A stretch of DNA of 64,000 bases from Anodontia alba (taxonomy: Eukaryota; Mollusca; Bivalvia; Lucinida; Lucinidae), in assembly GCA_964016985.1 (NCBI GenBank), contig OZ024824.1, positions 48,132,520-48,196,519 on the forward strand, in the 5' to 3' direction. The notes under the pieces were generated by a model. That model was not told the origin of the DNA. It was given only the letters and a program-made list of their open reading frames with translations, and did no database searches. A program made the translations under genes and the position numbers. Position 1 is the stretch's first letter, and every line of letters begins with the position of its first letter. Shown here piece after piece: positions 1 through 11,630 of this stretch.

Positions 1-470
1 TCTGTATTTGTTTAAATTATGTTTGTTTATACAATGTATTGTGTCTACGCTTTATGTTGGATACAAGTGTATTTATATATGTATAGTATTCCAGCAAATA
101 TCGTAAAAATCACTTTGTATTATCAATGTTTGCTGCGTCACAGTCAGTTTAGAGTCCTTATGCCATATGCGTATAGTGATAACCAGATCAGAACCATCAC
201 TGTTCGTCAGACTGTTTTACAGAAGAGTCTATGATCAGGCAGTATGAATGTTCAAACTGAATGCTGAGACTTAAGTGTCTGTATATGACGTGACGGTCCT
301 TTTCTCACTTGGGGAATCGAGTATCATATTGATATTACAGCATTTAAATGGAACGCTCACTTCATGACTAATACACCACAATTTAAAGAAATTCAAAAAC
401 GAATTTGATACAACATAAAAATAATAAGTACCAGCAGAAATATTGAGTTTCGGCAATTTTAATATTTACA
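1..470. other. No recognisable gene
   Basis: I see only short chance open frames and AT-rich sequence. There is no convincing splice-flanked coding segment, RNA gene or repeat boundary. Confidence 0.4.
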
Positions 471-475
471 GATGT

Positions 476-1195
476 TCATATTGATTCTTCATGGTAAAGA
501 CTGGAAATAGAAATAGTTGCGGTCATGGTACCTAAGCCGTAATCCAAACTCATAAATCCATAAACGAATGACGAATCAGAATGTTCAGACCAACAGACAT
601 GAACCCCAGAATAAAGGGTGTAATCAGGCGTCCGCGAATAGTAAGCATTACTTGGTAAGCAAGCTTCGCCCACCATGCCCATAGGCCTGAACGAAGGAAA
701 TATCGGTAGAAGCGTATGTCCGGGATTTGGGAAGTCTACTTATGGCGCGTCACTGGCAAAAACATCAGAAACAATTCTGGAAACTGCCACATTGTAGGGA
801 TTGACCAGATCATGATGTCTCCCATAGAACTTCTTAAGTGTTGCTACCAGTTTGGTTTTTTGATAGTGAACACTTTCCTACGCTCCATAAAGTCCTGATA
901 ATTTGAACAGGCTCTGGCATAACGGATTAACTGTGGTGCAGAAGGGATGTTACTGCTCAGGAATGGAAAGTTAACAATGGGAAAATTGAAGTCATACCGT
1001 TTGTCGTAAAGCCTAGTAGTAAGCTTTCCATTGTCAATGTAGAGATAACAATACAAGTATGAGGAGGAGGCTGCAGTCTCCGTTGTTTCCTTTATTTCAA
1101 GTTCACGTGGATAGATGAATTCTAAATACTCTGCAAATTTTGTGTTTTTCAGAGACAATACATCATCTATATATCTGTAGGTGAAATTGAATTGT
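476..1195 (-). pseudogene. PLE-A: Penelope-like reverse transcriptase fragment plus 3' tail
   Basis: Read on the minus strand, 1190 to 844 encodes the C-terminal half of a reverse transcriptase. The catalytic-motif-C segment is TYRYIDDVLSLKN, followed by a KRYDFNFPIVNFPF block. Relative to the related copy at 20.0-21.0 kb, a stretch equivalent to SYGVYIS is missing before QLIRYARACSN, so there is a small in-frame deletion. Below 844 the frame is lost. The remaining segment down to 476 is an AT-rich tail that recurs without RT at 12.93-13.09 kb. The element is 5'-truncated and abuts the 3' tail of PLE-B at about 1,200. The sequence shows a retroelement RT. Assignment to Penelope-like elements, possibly the Naiad group known from clams, rests on remembered family signatures. 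Confidence 0.7.
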
Positions 1196-1204
1196 TGTGC
1201 GAGG

Positions 1205-2720
1205 TGTTTCTTGCCTGCTTGGAGGAGGAAGGCAATGATCAGGAATCGATACAGTTAGCTAACACCTTCCGTTCCAAGACTCCAAAGGGAACGAAGGACG
1301 CACTTAAAGTAACGGCACCGCATTCTAAACACTACAAACAGAAAGCCAAAAGGACAGTTTCTTCCCAAAAAATGGCCTAACGGTTATCCAAAATAAAAAT
1401 TTCACCAAGCCATACATGCAAAGATATACAATGACAGATATAGTAAACCACAGCAGAAGCACCGCCTTGGAACGGTCAGTAAAATATTACTTTTGGGGTG
1501 GGGGTGGGGGCTTAAATCGATTTTACTAGGGCCAAAACCCTCGCCCTTAGTTCTGCCGTGGTAAAGACATTTGTTCAGTCCGCGTGAAGGGTTCCTAACT
1601 CATCAGTGCAACATCTCCGAGAACATAAAAATCAAACGAATACAGAGATGAATACTCGAAAGCAAGAAATAACTGAAATGCTGTTGCAAAAAGAAAACCA
1701 GCAGTAGAACTCCGGTTGGCCCGACCAGAGCCAGAGCATCTGGCACCAACCGACACTTAAAAGTCTTTAGGCCGGAGCCGTCAAAGAGTCTGAGGCCCGA
1801 CCGGCCGGCGTGCAACCAAAGAGGGAAGCAAAGTTATTAACCGTGATTGGATTAAGTACCATGTATGCTGTCGTATTCATTTATGTTGTACCCAATCTTT
1901 ATATATCGAAGAATGATTTTACGGAATTGAGTGCTAAAATCATTGCAAGCATATATTTTTCTAACATTACATACTAAGTCACCATAAAATTCAGGTTCCA
2001 ATAGGCCTTGTCGCAGAAGCGATTTAAGTCCAACATTGAATTTTGAAACTAAATCGAAATGACGGCTATAAAATTTAAAAAAGGCTTTGCGGAGTTACCC
2101 TGATTTAGAAGTTTAGCAGTTAACAATTTATTTCGAGTGTTGAAGTCAGAATCATGACTAGGCACTCTGGCGAACCGAATAATTTATGAGATATAAACAC
2201 CTTAGGATGTTCGACGAGGAACATCCCCATCCAAGCGAGGAAAATTTAATTTACAATCTCAAAATCAAAATCATCGCGTTTGTCATAAATTTTGCTAAAA
2301 TAGACAAATGCAAATCTAAAAACGGGGCTTCAGTTTCAGAAGAATTTGCTTTATTTAATTGAAGCTCGGAAGGATAAATTTGACTAATCAAACCATCGAA
2401 GTACTTATTATCAATATTTAATAAATCGTCCAAATATCTAGACGTCAAGCTGAAAGCTTCAATAACTTCAGATTGCTTTGCTTCAGAAAGAAACATCATG
2501 AAGTATCTTTCATACAGAACAAGAATAAATCAGCCACAAGCGGTGCACAATTCGTACACATTGAAATACCCACAATTTGTCTCAGTAGCTTAGTACCAAA
2601 TCTTATGTAAATATTGTCAAGTAGAAAAGTGAGAGCTTCACACACTTTCTGACATGACCATAAGGTATAATTTCTATACTTTTCGGAAGTGAAAAAAGAA
2701 ATTTCTTCCGTTACATGCAA
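1205..2720 (-). pseudogene. PLE-B: Penelope-like retroelement, 5'-truncated and frameshifted
   Basis: On the minus strand, 2720-2496 encodes fingers/palm sequence up to motif B. The motif reads GISMCTNCAPLVADLFLF here, against GIPMGTNCAPLVADLFLF in the copy at 20.7 kb, so two motif-B residues are substituted. A one-base frameshift near 2,496 separates it from motif C (SRYLDDLLNIDN) and the ELQLNKANSS...PFLDL block in 2499-2251. Further frame breaks follow. RT C-terminal similarity continues to about 1,810 (tgacttagt... region), then a non-coding tail to about 1,205. The tail carries the recurrent hairpin motif at 1,461-1,480. The closest relative in the window is the copy at 25.03-25.93 kb, which shares the whole tail. 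Non-functional. Confidence 0.72.
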
Positions 2721-3955
2721 GTAACGTTACATGGACACGTTACTGAACATTATCACTGTTGTCACATACTGTCAAGAACTTTAAAATACAGGAAATTGCA
2801 AATGATACCATTCTAAGCTCCTAAATACAAGTGTACTGCACCGTCAATGTAAGCGCTATTTGAACAACCTATTTTTTGGGGGTTGCCTCGGTAGCACCAT
2901 TGGTATAGACGATGACGCTGCAGTGCTAGGCGATGTCGCCGCATTGGTCAGAGCTTACATGGCGTGGGTTTAGATAATATCCTAGTTTGACATGTATTGC
3001 TCTATGATGTTGTAATGGCCAGGAAAACAGTTGAAATGCTCTGAAACTAGAACGATAAATTACAATAAATTCTAGGCCTGCAGAAATATGAATAGCTGCT
3101 ACTTTTCTTAGCAGTTGTGTCAAAACGTGAGAAATGTACCGTCGAACTCGAGCATCCTGCAACAACTCAGAGCAACTTGCACAGTCTGAACAGAGCCGTT
3201 TTTATCCGCCTGAAAACAAAACTCTAAGCCAAGCGAAGACTTTAATCAGACTGCGCGGATCCTCATGCTGATCTTAGTTTTTGCAAGGTATATTTGTCCG
3301 ATGGTACATTTTCTCACGTTGAGATTCTTAAAACAAAACAGCAGAGCAAAGTAGCCAATGGGTATTCGGTTTGTGCGAAATAGTTCGGTTAACGCACGGT
3401 CTTACGTGAACACAAACGCAAATCCATTGAAAAGAAACAAATATAATATACTGAGCGGCAGATACAGTGTTTTTAAATCCATATCAGCCGCAACGTGAGA
3501 TAATGTTGACATATGCACCAAACGAAGACTCAAATCACCCTCGTATCCGCGCAGTCTGATCAGAGTCTTCTAGTAACTGATCTTTAGCTATCCAAAATGC
3601 GCTCAGTGAAGATTCTGATCCGAAGGTAGGTTTTCTGACGTTGCGACACATATGTTTTGATACTCAACGAGTTTTTATGTTCAGTGAATATCAAAACTAT
3701 CGTCCATTGGATTCTCTTGTAGAACTTCACACACATAAGTCTGAAAATGATAGATATCAAGTTCAAAATAAACTCTAAACAAGCGCAACTGTTTACGTAT
3801 CATGATGTGAATCTTATAAAATATTTTTAATTATGACCACGACCGTTGTCATGCTATTAGGCACCCGACATAACTTAGCTAATCTAGATGCGTTTGAAAT
3901 TTACTTAAATGATCACATTATTCAGGAAGTTAATACTAAAAAATTGCTTGGAATA
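2721..3955. repeat. Degenerate interspersed repeat, no gene
   Basis: No coding signal. Around 3,235-3,260 and 3,545-3,570 are diverged copies of a word resembling CGCGCAGTCTGATCAGAGTC. It recurs near 39.2, 53.94 and 57.6 kb, so this is old interspersed repeat sequence. Confidence 0.4.
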
Positions 3956-5300
3956 CGAGGGATGTTCGAAATGATTTGCTTATTTCTATCTGGAGACTTC
4001 AAATTTCAAGTTAGCCCAAAAGTACTCATTTCATGCCCTCGAAGTACTCCCCGTGGCTAGAAATGCAAAGTTTCAACCGATGTATCCACTTCTTGAAGGC
4101 GTCACGGTACGCTGATTTGGGCACAGTAATAAGGTACTGATGAATGGCAGATCCAAGTGCCTGTCGGGACTGGTATTTCCGCCCAGCAAGGAATGCTTTC
4201 AATTTCGGAAACAAAAAGAAATCACATGGGGCAAGGTCTGGGGAATACGGGGGGCGGGGTGAGGCAAAACAGTTACTTTTTCTTTCATCAAAAACGCCGT
4301 AACTATTGCGGAGGTATGAGCTGGGGCATTGTCATGTAGAAGACGGACATGTTTAAAACCAGTGGCAGGGCGTCATTTCTGATAGTACTTTTTCAGTTTC
4401 TTCAGTACTACGTCTTTGTAGTACTTTCCGGTGATGCTTTTGCCCTTTTTCACTGGCACTTTTATTGCGACTCCTTCACCAGAGAAGAAGATTGCATACA
4501 AAACCTTCTTTGTACTCAAAGAACGTTTGGCAATTATTGGGCGTTTGCTGTGTTTAGTGGCCCAGATCTTATTGCTAACCTTTCTGACGGGTTCAAAATA
4601 ATGAACCCAGGTTTCATCACCTGTGACGACATTGGCAAACTGCTTTTTGTCATATTTTGGAAACATTTGAAGCAGCTTTTTGGCAACTTTAACCCGTTGC
4701 CTCTTTTGCTCGTCAGTCAACAGATGTTGTACCCATCTAGCAGAAATCTTTCTGACTTTCAAATGCTTCTTCAAAATAAGGTGAACCGTTGATAGTGATA
4801 TGCCTACCTTTCGTGCAATATCACGAACTGTAAATCTGGCATCACCTTCAATGATTTCCTTTATTTTGGAAACGATTTCTTTACGAGATGCAGATTTTAG
4901 CCTACCTGATTTCGGTGCATTTTTGATGGACTCTACACCAGACTGAAATTTCTTTTTTCACCGCCGAACTGTGTAATAAGACACACAAGAAGGTCCAAAA
5001 GCAGTAGAAATTTCAGTCATCAGCTTCTTCAAAGAACAACCAAGTTTTGAGCGAGCTTTGATGTAAGCCCGTATTTCATCTTTTTTGTCGACGCTTCTAC
5101 CAACCATTTTTACTGCAGTGGTCAATGACTGCGTGTATTCAAATGGCAAATTTTATGTCTTACACTTAGTCTAACATGTACATTTATACACCATTGTGTA
5201 GATATTGAATAGCCCTATACAGGCATGTATTGGTTTTTATCGTGCCCCACGTGGATAACGAGCTAGAGTACAATAAGCAATTCATTTCGAACATCCCTCG
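3956..5300 (-). mobile_element. Complete mariner-type transposon (1,345 bp), inactive
   Basis: Both termini are visible. The left end starts CGAGGGATGTTCGAAATG at 3,956. The right end, read inward from 5,300, starts with the same 18 bases and stays matched for about 29 bases with one difference (T/A at position 20). TA dinucleotides flank both ends (3,954-3,955 and 5,301-5,302), the target duplication expected of Tc1/mariner elements. Length and TIR size fit the mariner family. The interior is a decayed transposase on the minus strand. The element is structurally complete, so loss of function is by point mutation and indels rather than truncation. Confidence 0.92.
4026..5149 (-). pseudogene. 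mariner DD34D transposase, frameshifted
   Basis: The N-terminal part (5149-4958) contains the helix-turn-helix region ending SCVSYYTVRR, where the frame breaks at about 4,960. A central block (4774-4373) contains the first catalytic Asp in VTGDETWVHYFEP and ends with a stop after KKLKKYYQK. The next block carries LLHDNAPAHTS (second Asp). A shift near 4,255 then leads into PPYSPDLAPCDFF (third Asp) and the C-terminus ending at 4,026. Thirty-four residues separate the second and third Asp once frames are followed, giving the DD34D signature of mariner. All three catalytic acidic residues are still encoded, but at least three frame disruptions prevent a single protein. This is a remnant of the cut-and-paste enzyme that mobilised the element. 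Confidence 0.9.
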
Positions 5301-5494
5301 TACATATTGATAATAATTTAACATGGGATTAGCAGAAAGATGCGGTATGTCTGAATATTACACGCAAAATAACCTTAATGGAAACTGCTGTAAGAGTATG
5401 TGGCTAGAAATAGTTTGTTTAAGTATTAAACTGGCGATATCCTACTTATATTCGATTACCGTTGCATTATTTGGGGCAGGTGTTTAGCATTAAA

Positions 5495-7090
5495 TATCAA
5501 AAGACTTTTTGAAATTGCAAAAAAACAAAAAACAAAAACAAAAACGCGCTGCTAGATTAATTCTTAAAGCCGACATTTTCACACCTTCTGATTCAAATTT
5601 AAGGAATTTCGATGGATGCAATATCTTGTCAGAATCAAGTGCCACACGTGTGTAATGGTCTATAAAAGTAAAAAAGAATTGCCTTTGGAAACAAAAACAC
5701 ACACAAAATCACGAAAATCGGAGACTCGGTTTGATTGAGTCTCTTCATATGCAATACTGTAGTTTGCGAGGCTGCATACGCCCCCTAGCGCCGGCCGTAT
5801 TCAATTTTCAAAATAACCAGGATGGGCTTAATGAAGACACTGAATGGTCAAACATCCAAATATGTGTTAGAATTATTCACCATTATCTCAGAAGTCCTCA
5901 GCATATCAGTCCGTTTGGTAGAAAATGGAATGCTTCGTATAGACCGAAAACAAGATTTTATGAAAATTCATTTGACATTTCTGGTGCAAAACTCTGGAAC
6001 GAACTACCTCTCTAAGTAGGAAAGTAAAACAATCTGGCGTCCTTCAAAATATCTTTAAAGTCTCATTTGTTGAGTCCGTGAAACAAATTCAAACGATTAA
6101 ATTTAGGAGGCTCACTCTGATTAAATCGACGATCCAGGCACAGCTTTGATTTTACTTTCGTTTTCTTTCGATCAAGGATGTGCTTCCAGGTCGGAAAAGT
6201 GTAGAAAGAAAGGGCAGTCTTTATAGATGATATTTATATTTTGGCCGCTACTGGTGATTTTTGTCAGCAAGGTCTACTTTGTTTCTGCCTCCGGCTGGTC
6301 ATTTGATCTTATGACAAGTTCTTGTCACACATCATGCAGTGTGTAATACGCAAATATTCATCCTTTGTTGGGCTGTATCGGTCAGATCCAGGTGCATTAA
6401 GAGTCATACAAAACGCCTAGTTGGCACTTCCTAAAGCCACTTGCCATGATATCAAAGCCCAAGCATAGGCATCTGTGTCTGCATGACGCCGCCTTACATC
6501 GCGCCCTTCCCTATCGGGCTCAGGTTCAGGACATGGTTTTGGAACATTGGTTTCCGCCACACGTACCCCGGAACTGACTCCGAGGGACCTGAGTCGCCTA
6601 TTGAACTGCATCGGACATGTTCGAGTGCCTCTAGAGCTTTTCGCTGGTGAGAAATTAATGGAATGTTTATGGCAGTTTTTTTTCTCTATTTAGAGTTGTT
6701 GGTTAACCTGTCATAGTTTTATAATCTTAGTACTCCAGTTTAATTTAAGTGAATCTCTTTTTTTGTCACTTTTAAATATTTAGCACAGATGTCATTTAGT
6801 GCATGACGTTTTATTATGTAACATTACATACTCATATTAGGGATTTCTGAGTAATCTGAATTTTAAGAATCATTATAGATGCAATTTAAGATGTCTAGAT
6901 AACACTCTTAAAGTAGTACTTTGCTTCATGCATTGTTTTGTAAATATGTAAATATTGTATTGTTGTTATCGAGGACCATATGGTAGATAAGCGACTTCTC
7001 TAAAATGTTATCCTCGCTAAAAAAAAGACATAATTATCATTATTATCATTATTATTGTTATTATTATGATTATTATGATTATTATTAATT
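5495..7090 (+). pseudogene. CR1/Jockey-like LINE, RT C-terminus and 3' UTR
   Basis: Plus-strand translation at about 5,540-5,640 gives KRAARLILKADIFTPSDSN, the typical post-RT segment of CR1/Jockey-like LINE ORF2. After an unrelated 98-bp piece (5,668-5,765, recurring at 27.84 kb), 5,731-6,015 continues with SYRPKTRFYENSF and DISGAKLWNELPL followed by a stop, the usual C-terminal signature of these ORF2 proteins. The 3' UTR ends with an inverted pair (gaggacca... ttatcctc, 6,972-7,015) and an (ATT)n-rich tail at 7,031-7,089, as many LINE 3' ends do. The 5' part, with endonuclease and the catalytic RT core, is absent. Confidence 0.65.
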
Positions 7091-8215
7091 TTCGTTGATG
7101 GTCCACAATCAAACGCTCTTACTATTTGGCTATGGCGCCCCTCGACGTTATTTTTTAAATACGTATGTGTATATATTTTTAAAATAGCAGTTTAGATGAG
7201 TTCACAAAGTTGCACTTATTTTTTGAAATTCAGTTTTCGTTTCTTATGCGTTATTTCTCCTTAAAAAATCTACATATTATTATTTGACAGCTGATTCAAC
7301 AACACAGTGATTAGCTGTTCTAAGCCTACTTGATCACTTCATTGATAATCTGCAAGTTTTGAATCTTGTTATTTCCGTTTGTCTTAGTTACAAAGGTTTC
7401 AAAAGGAGATTAAAGTACGTTGAACATTTACAAACAATGTGGTGCTATTTTAGGAACTATACAGATTTGTGGTAGAGTTGTGAAACAAATAAATAGTTCA
7501 AAACAAAGCCAAAAAATTATTTTCCGTAAGCCTATAGCATTCCGCACTCCGAGATACATGCAACCAAACACGATAGACGAAATGATTCTTTATCTTTTAC
7601 TAATTGAATTTTCGCAAAAAGTTTAAATATCACTTTTTATACACATTTCCCTGAATAAAATAGAGGCAGGGGAGACTGGTCATTATCTCCGATACGTTTC
7701 TAGTCTAAAACAAAGTTTATAAAGATTTTACGATTTGCCGAAGTTTTGTAGCATTTTAATATTTACCAGTCTCTAGGCTTATTCAACAGAGAATAAATTG
7801 ATGACATTTCAAAATGTCATCTGCTGCAATTTTACCCAGCATTCTAAGAGTTAAAGTCGAAAAGCACCGCCTCTCTACACCTAAATGAGGTAAAATTTCT
7901 AATTCATACAGATAAAATATTAATAGTTATTGTAATTCTCTTCACAAAACCGTCGTTCTTGAATATCTTAATATCAATAGAATTGTCTATGAGAGAAGCG
8001 TAAGCGTAAGAAAACCACAGATAAACGAACTGCTTATCTAGCCCTATGTAATTGACGCCAGTCGAATGAATGTTTATGTTGTTTATTTTTATGAATAGCA
8101 ATGAAATAGTATGAATTTAGGCGATGATTGGCTATCGATAGGAAACATTACATGAAAAAGGCACGCAGATATAAATCTTAGAAAGTCTGTGGAATTTTTA
8201 AACAAGAGGAACATT
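7091..8215. other. No recognisable gene
   Basis: AT-rich sequence with short open frames only (for example 7,420-7,626). I see no family signature, splice-supported exon or terminal repeats. Confidence 0.35.
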
Positions 8216-8218
8216 GAC

Positions 8219-8830
8219 CGCCCGTGTAGCTCAGTAGGTTCAGCACCTGTCTAGTAGTCTTGCCAATGATGATCGATTATAATCATTCATCAGTCACTTT
8301 TGCCTCTTGTGACTGAAGATCGGAAAGATCTTTTATAGTCAACTAATCGAATTTTTTTTTTTTGTTTGTTTAAAACAGATATATTTTTTTCACCTTTTAT
8401 TTTCATAGGCAAGTCATCAATAAATGAAGTTCCGAGCTGTCTGTTAGGGTCATTCTAGGTTTATGGTCAATAAAAGTGAAAAGATTTGATAAAACAGCCT
8501 TAAAAAAGTCAACCCAAAAGAACTGATGTTGTAGGTACTCATTAGAAGCACCTTGCAGAGGCGCTTCTAATGAGTACCAACAACATTATATGATTTCATG
8601 GCGAAATAAGAAAAATATTACCTGGATACCCCTCTTATTGATCTGGAGCAATGAATAAGTACCTGGAAGATGGCTGAATTAAGAGTGAATATATTTTCTA
8701 CAAATCAATTATTACTCAATGATCAGTCGGTTTTACAAAACCGATGATCGACAATGAAATTCTGGCTGATTCCCAACACTACTGTCTAGTGATATGGGGA
8801 TCATGAGTTCAAGTCCCGCCTTAGGCAAGC
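8219..8830 (+). repeat. SINE-like fragments around a hairpin element
   Basis: 8,221-8,260 resembles a tRNA D-arm/A-box (GTAGCTCAGTAGGTTCAGCA). 8,795-8,822 resembles a T-arm/B-box (GAGTTCAAGTCCCGCC). They are too far apart to be one tRNA and look like SINE remnants. A strong hairpin lies between them (8,526-8,586, listed separately). Confidence 0.35.
8526..8586. repeat. Hairpin MITE core, GTACTCATTAGAA type
   Basis: The arms ATGTTGTAGGTACTCATTAG... and its near-complement ending ...TACCAACAACAT enclose a 7-nt loop, giving a 27-bp stem with few mismatches. The same stem words (TACTCATTAGAA and CGCC...GGCG) recur at 14,783-14,889 and, decayed, at 29,325-29,360. This marks a small foldback family. 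Confidence 0.7.
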
Positions 8831-8983
8831 TGTTTTCTTTTCATTTTTACTTTATTAAAAGAATATTGCAATTCACTTGCATTTTTTTATCTGCAGACAT
8901 GTACTGTTTTTAGCTGGAATTTTCAATTTTGTTTTCCATGTAGACCCTTGAACATGTTCAATAATTAATAGTAAAATAAACTT

Positions 8984-9052
8984 AGGAGGAGAACTCGAAC
9001 CCGCGACCCCATGGCTGCAAATCAGGTGCTCTACCAACTGAGCTAACCAGGC
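8984..9052 (-). repeat. tRNA-derived SINE head
   Basis: The minus strand reads GTTAGCTCAGTTGGTAGAGC (A-box/D-arm), then a distorted anticodon arm, then GGGTCGCGGGTTCGAGTTCT (B-box/T-arm). The anticodon stem does not pair well and no acceptor stem closes, so this is a SINE promoter head rather than a functional tRNA. Confidence 0.6.
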
Positions 9053-9437
9053 TGACAGTACAGGTCCATACGCAGACTTTTGAAATGGGGAGGGGGTGGG
9101 GTGTAATTTTAGCTATTCTGAAAACAGGGGTGCAAATGCTTCTTGAAAATGCCAATTTGGGGGCCAAAATTAGGGATATAAAGTGAATTCGGGTTTAAAA
9201 ACTGCAGGATTTTGAAGTAATTCTCCAGAAAAGAGGGTGTGTTTGTACCCCCTGAACCCCCTTGCATACGGGCCTGCAGTCTCACCAATTACTACACTCC
9301 TCTCTCTTTAACAGTGTTTAACTTTTATGTGCCAGACATCAACGGAACACACTAACAGTGCCTAGCTTTTCTCCACACTCACAAGTACCTCATTGCCATT
9401 GAAGCAAGTTAAGGAGGGAAAGGTATGCCTAATGCAG

Positions 9438-9507
9438 AATTTAAACCCGCAATCCCCTGCTTGTAAGTCAGGTGCTCTACCAACTGTCTGATGTACCAGG
9501 CTGACCT
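9438..9507 (-). repeat. tRNA-derived SINE head, diverged
   Basis: The minus strand has CAGTTGGTAGAGCACCTGAC followed by a GCGGGTTTAAATTCT B-box-like arm. It is clearly related to the head at 8,984-9,052 but more decayed, with an insertion in the D arm. Confidence 0.5.
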
Positions 9508-9519
9508 ACAGTTTTGGCA

Positions 9520-10240
9520 ATCACAATAGCTTACCTTCTGCTGTCAAAAATCAACAAGTGTTCCAGGTCAGTACTTCCAACGATGTTTCATCCATCATGC
9601 TAAACATTTCTGCCTGTACAAGTTATACCGCGTCAAACCCCACAGGTGCGTTCAGTAAATATAGTCATTCAAGTCACGTGTACGAATCCTAATACTGTAC
9701 GAACATCGCTGGTGACGCAGCCATTTTCAACGCATCCACGATTTTCCAAATTCTGTTCATTTTTATGCAGCTGTCTGATCATAAAGTACATAAGAAAAAC
9801 AAAACTACATTTCTATAGGTATCACCGTAAGCTGGTACGTAAAGAGTCGCACACGGCGAATATGAATGCACGTTTTCGTTCTTCACGTCGTATGTCAACA
9901 GGTATTAAAAATAATACAGGTGTCGAAGCAAGACAAATACCTCCATAATTCATCTGGGTATTCTAAATTCAAACGCAGCACGGAGAAAAGAAAAAAAAAA
10001 ATACTTTATATAGACACTGCAAAATAGGAAGTCAATATTGGGGCAGATAAATTCTGACAATTCTCACGCCTTTTCCCCTACCGGATATCCGCTTCCGTTG
10101 CGCATGCGTTCTGAAACATCTCATGGTCTTAAACATCTCACGCGACACCGGTCCTATATCGCTAACCTGAGCAAACAGATTTGCGTACTTACTATTGAAG
10201 CTTCATCCAAGTTCACTACTCTAAGATTTTTGTATAAATA
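9520..10240. other. No recognisable gene
   Basis: An open frame at 9,646-9,948 has no domain signature or splice support. I see no repeat structure. Confidence 0.35.
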
Positions 10241-10244
10241 TTTT

Positions 10245-11630
10245 AGCCCTGCCCCCTAGCGCCCATGTTTTAACGAATCATGACTGCTTGAACAATCTTG
10301 ATAAGGGGTCATCAAGGAAACATTTCTGCCAAGTTATATTAAAATCGGTCGAGTTGTTTCTGACAAAAAGATTTTTAAAGTGTTTTATATAGATATATAG
10401 GGGAAATGAACCCCGGCCCCTAGCGGCCATGTTTTTTAACGAATCATGACAGCTGGAACAAACTTGGTAGAGGGTCAGCAAAGAAACACTCTTGCCAAGT
10501 TATATTGAAATCGATCCAGTGGTTTCTGACAAGAAGATTTTTAAAGGTTTCTATAGATTTATAGCCCCACCCAACCCCCTCCCCACCTAGCTGCCATGTT
10601 TTTTGACAAATCATGACGGCTTGAACAATCTTGGTAGAAGGTCACCAAACAATTATTCCTGCCAAGTCATATTGAAATCGGTCAAGTGGTTTCTGTGAAG
10701 AGGTTTTTTAAAATTTTCTTTCTAGATATATAAGGAAAATAATTTTGGTAGAGAGTCACCAAAGCAACTTTCCTGCCGTTATATTGAAATCGGTCAAGTG
10801 GTTTCTGACAAGAAGATTTTTTAAGTTTTCTATATAAATATATAGAGATAATAAGCTCCGACGAATCGTAACAACTTGAACAATCTTTGTAGAGGGTCAC
10901 CAAAGGAACATTCCTGCCAAGTTATATTGAAATCGGTCCAGTGGTTTATGACAAGAAGATTTTTAAAGTTTTCTATATAGATATATAGGAAAAATAAGCC
11001 TCGCCCCATAGCGGCCATGTTTTTGACGAATCATGAGTGCTTGAACAATCTTGGTAGAGGGTCATCAAGGAAACATTTCATCCAAGTTATATTGAAATAG
11101 GTTCAGTAGTTTCAGACAAGAAGATTTTTAAAGTTTTCTATACAGATATACAGGGAAAATAAGCCCCGCCCCCTCGCGGCGATGTTTTTGACGAATCATG
11201 ACGGCTTGAACAATCTTGGCAGAGGGTCACCAAGGAAACATTTCTGCCAAGGTATATTGAAGTCGGTCTTTTGTTTTTTGACAAGAAGATTTTTTTTATA
11301 TAGATATGTAGGGAAAATAAGCACCGCCCCCTGGCGGCCATGTGTTTGTACTAATCACGATGGCTTGAACCATCTTGGTAGAGGATCACTAAAGGAATAT
11401 TTCTGCAAAATTATATGCATGGATTCCAAATCCTTGAACAATTTTCAATCAGTATCACCCAAGGATCAATCCTGTGAAATTTGGTTGAAATTGGCTCAGT
11501 GGTTTAGGAGGAGATGTTGTTTAAATATTGTGGACAGACGGACGGATGAACAGATGGACGACGACAACGACGGACGGTGATTGATCACGATAGCTCACCT
11601 TGAGCCTTCAGCTCTGATGAGCTAAAAAAA
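10245..11630 (+). repeat. Tandem array (about 150-bp unit) ending in a GTCCGTC/TAGCTCA terminal module
   Basis: Roughly eight diverged units repeat the words GCGGCCATGTTTTTGACGAA, CAATCTTGGTAGAGGGTCAC, CCAAGTTATATTGAAATCGG and GACAAGAAGATTTTTAAAG. The array ends (11,530-11,628) in GACGGACGG-rich sequence and a terminal inverted module (TAGCTCACC...GATGAGCTA). A closely related module forms both ends of the foldback element at 47.6-49.86 kb. This is the body of a non-autonomous transposon with internal tandem repeats. Short frames across it are artefacts of the array. Confidence 0.8.

Noticed and set aside
1598..1615. CTGATGAG-like word (complement) in the PLE-B tail as a hammerhead
   Set aside because: CTGATGAGTTAGGAACCC lacks the GAAA box and a closing stem II; the same holds for 25,336-25,353 and 11,610-11,620.
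4349..4792. 147-codon plus-strand frame
   Set aside because: Lies antisense to the mariner transposase, whose catalytic motifs are clear on the minus strand.
8984..9052. Functional tRNA gene
   Set aside because: A and B boxes are present but the anticodon stem and acceptor stem do not pair; it is a SINE head. The same was concluded for 31,968-32,044 and 62,566-62,640.
11182..11580. 132-codon plus-strand frame
   Set aside because: Created by the tandem array; units repeat in the DNA with frame changes and there is no protein-level conservation.
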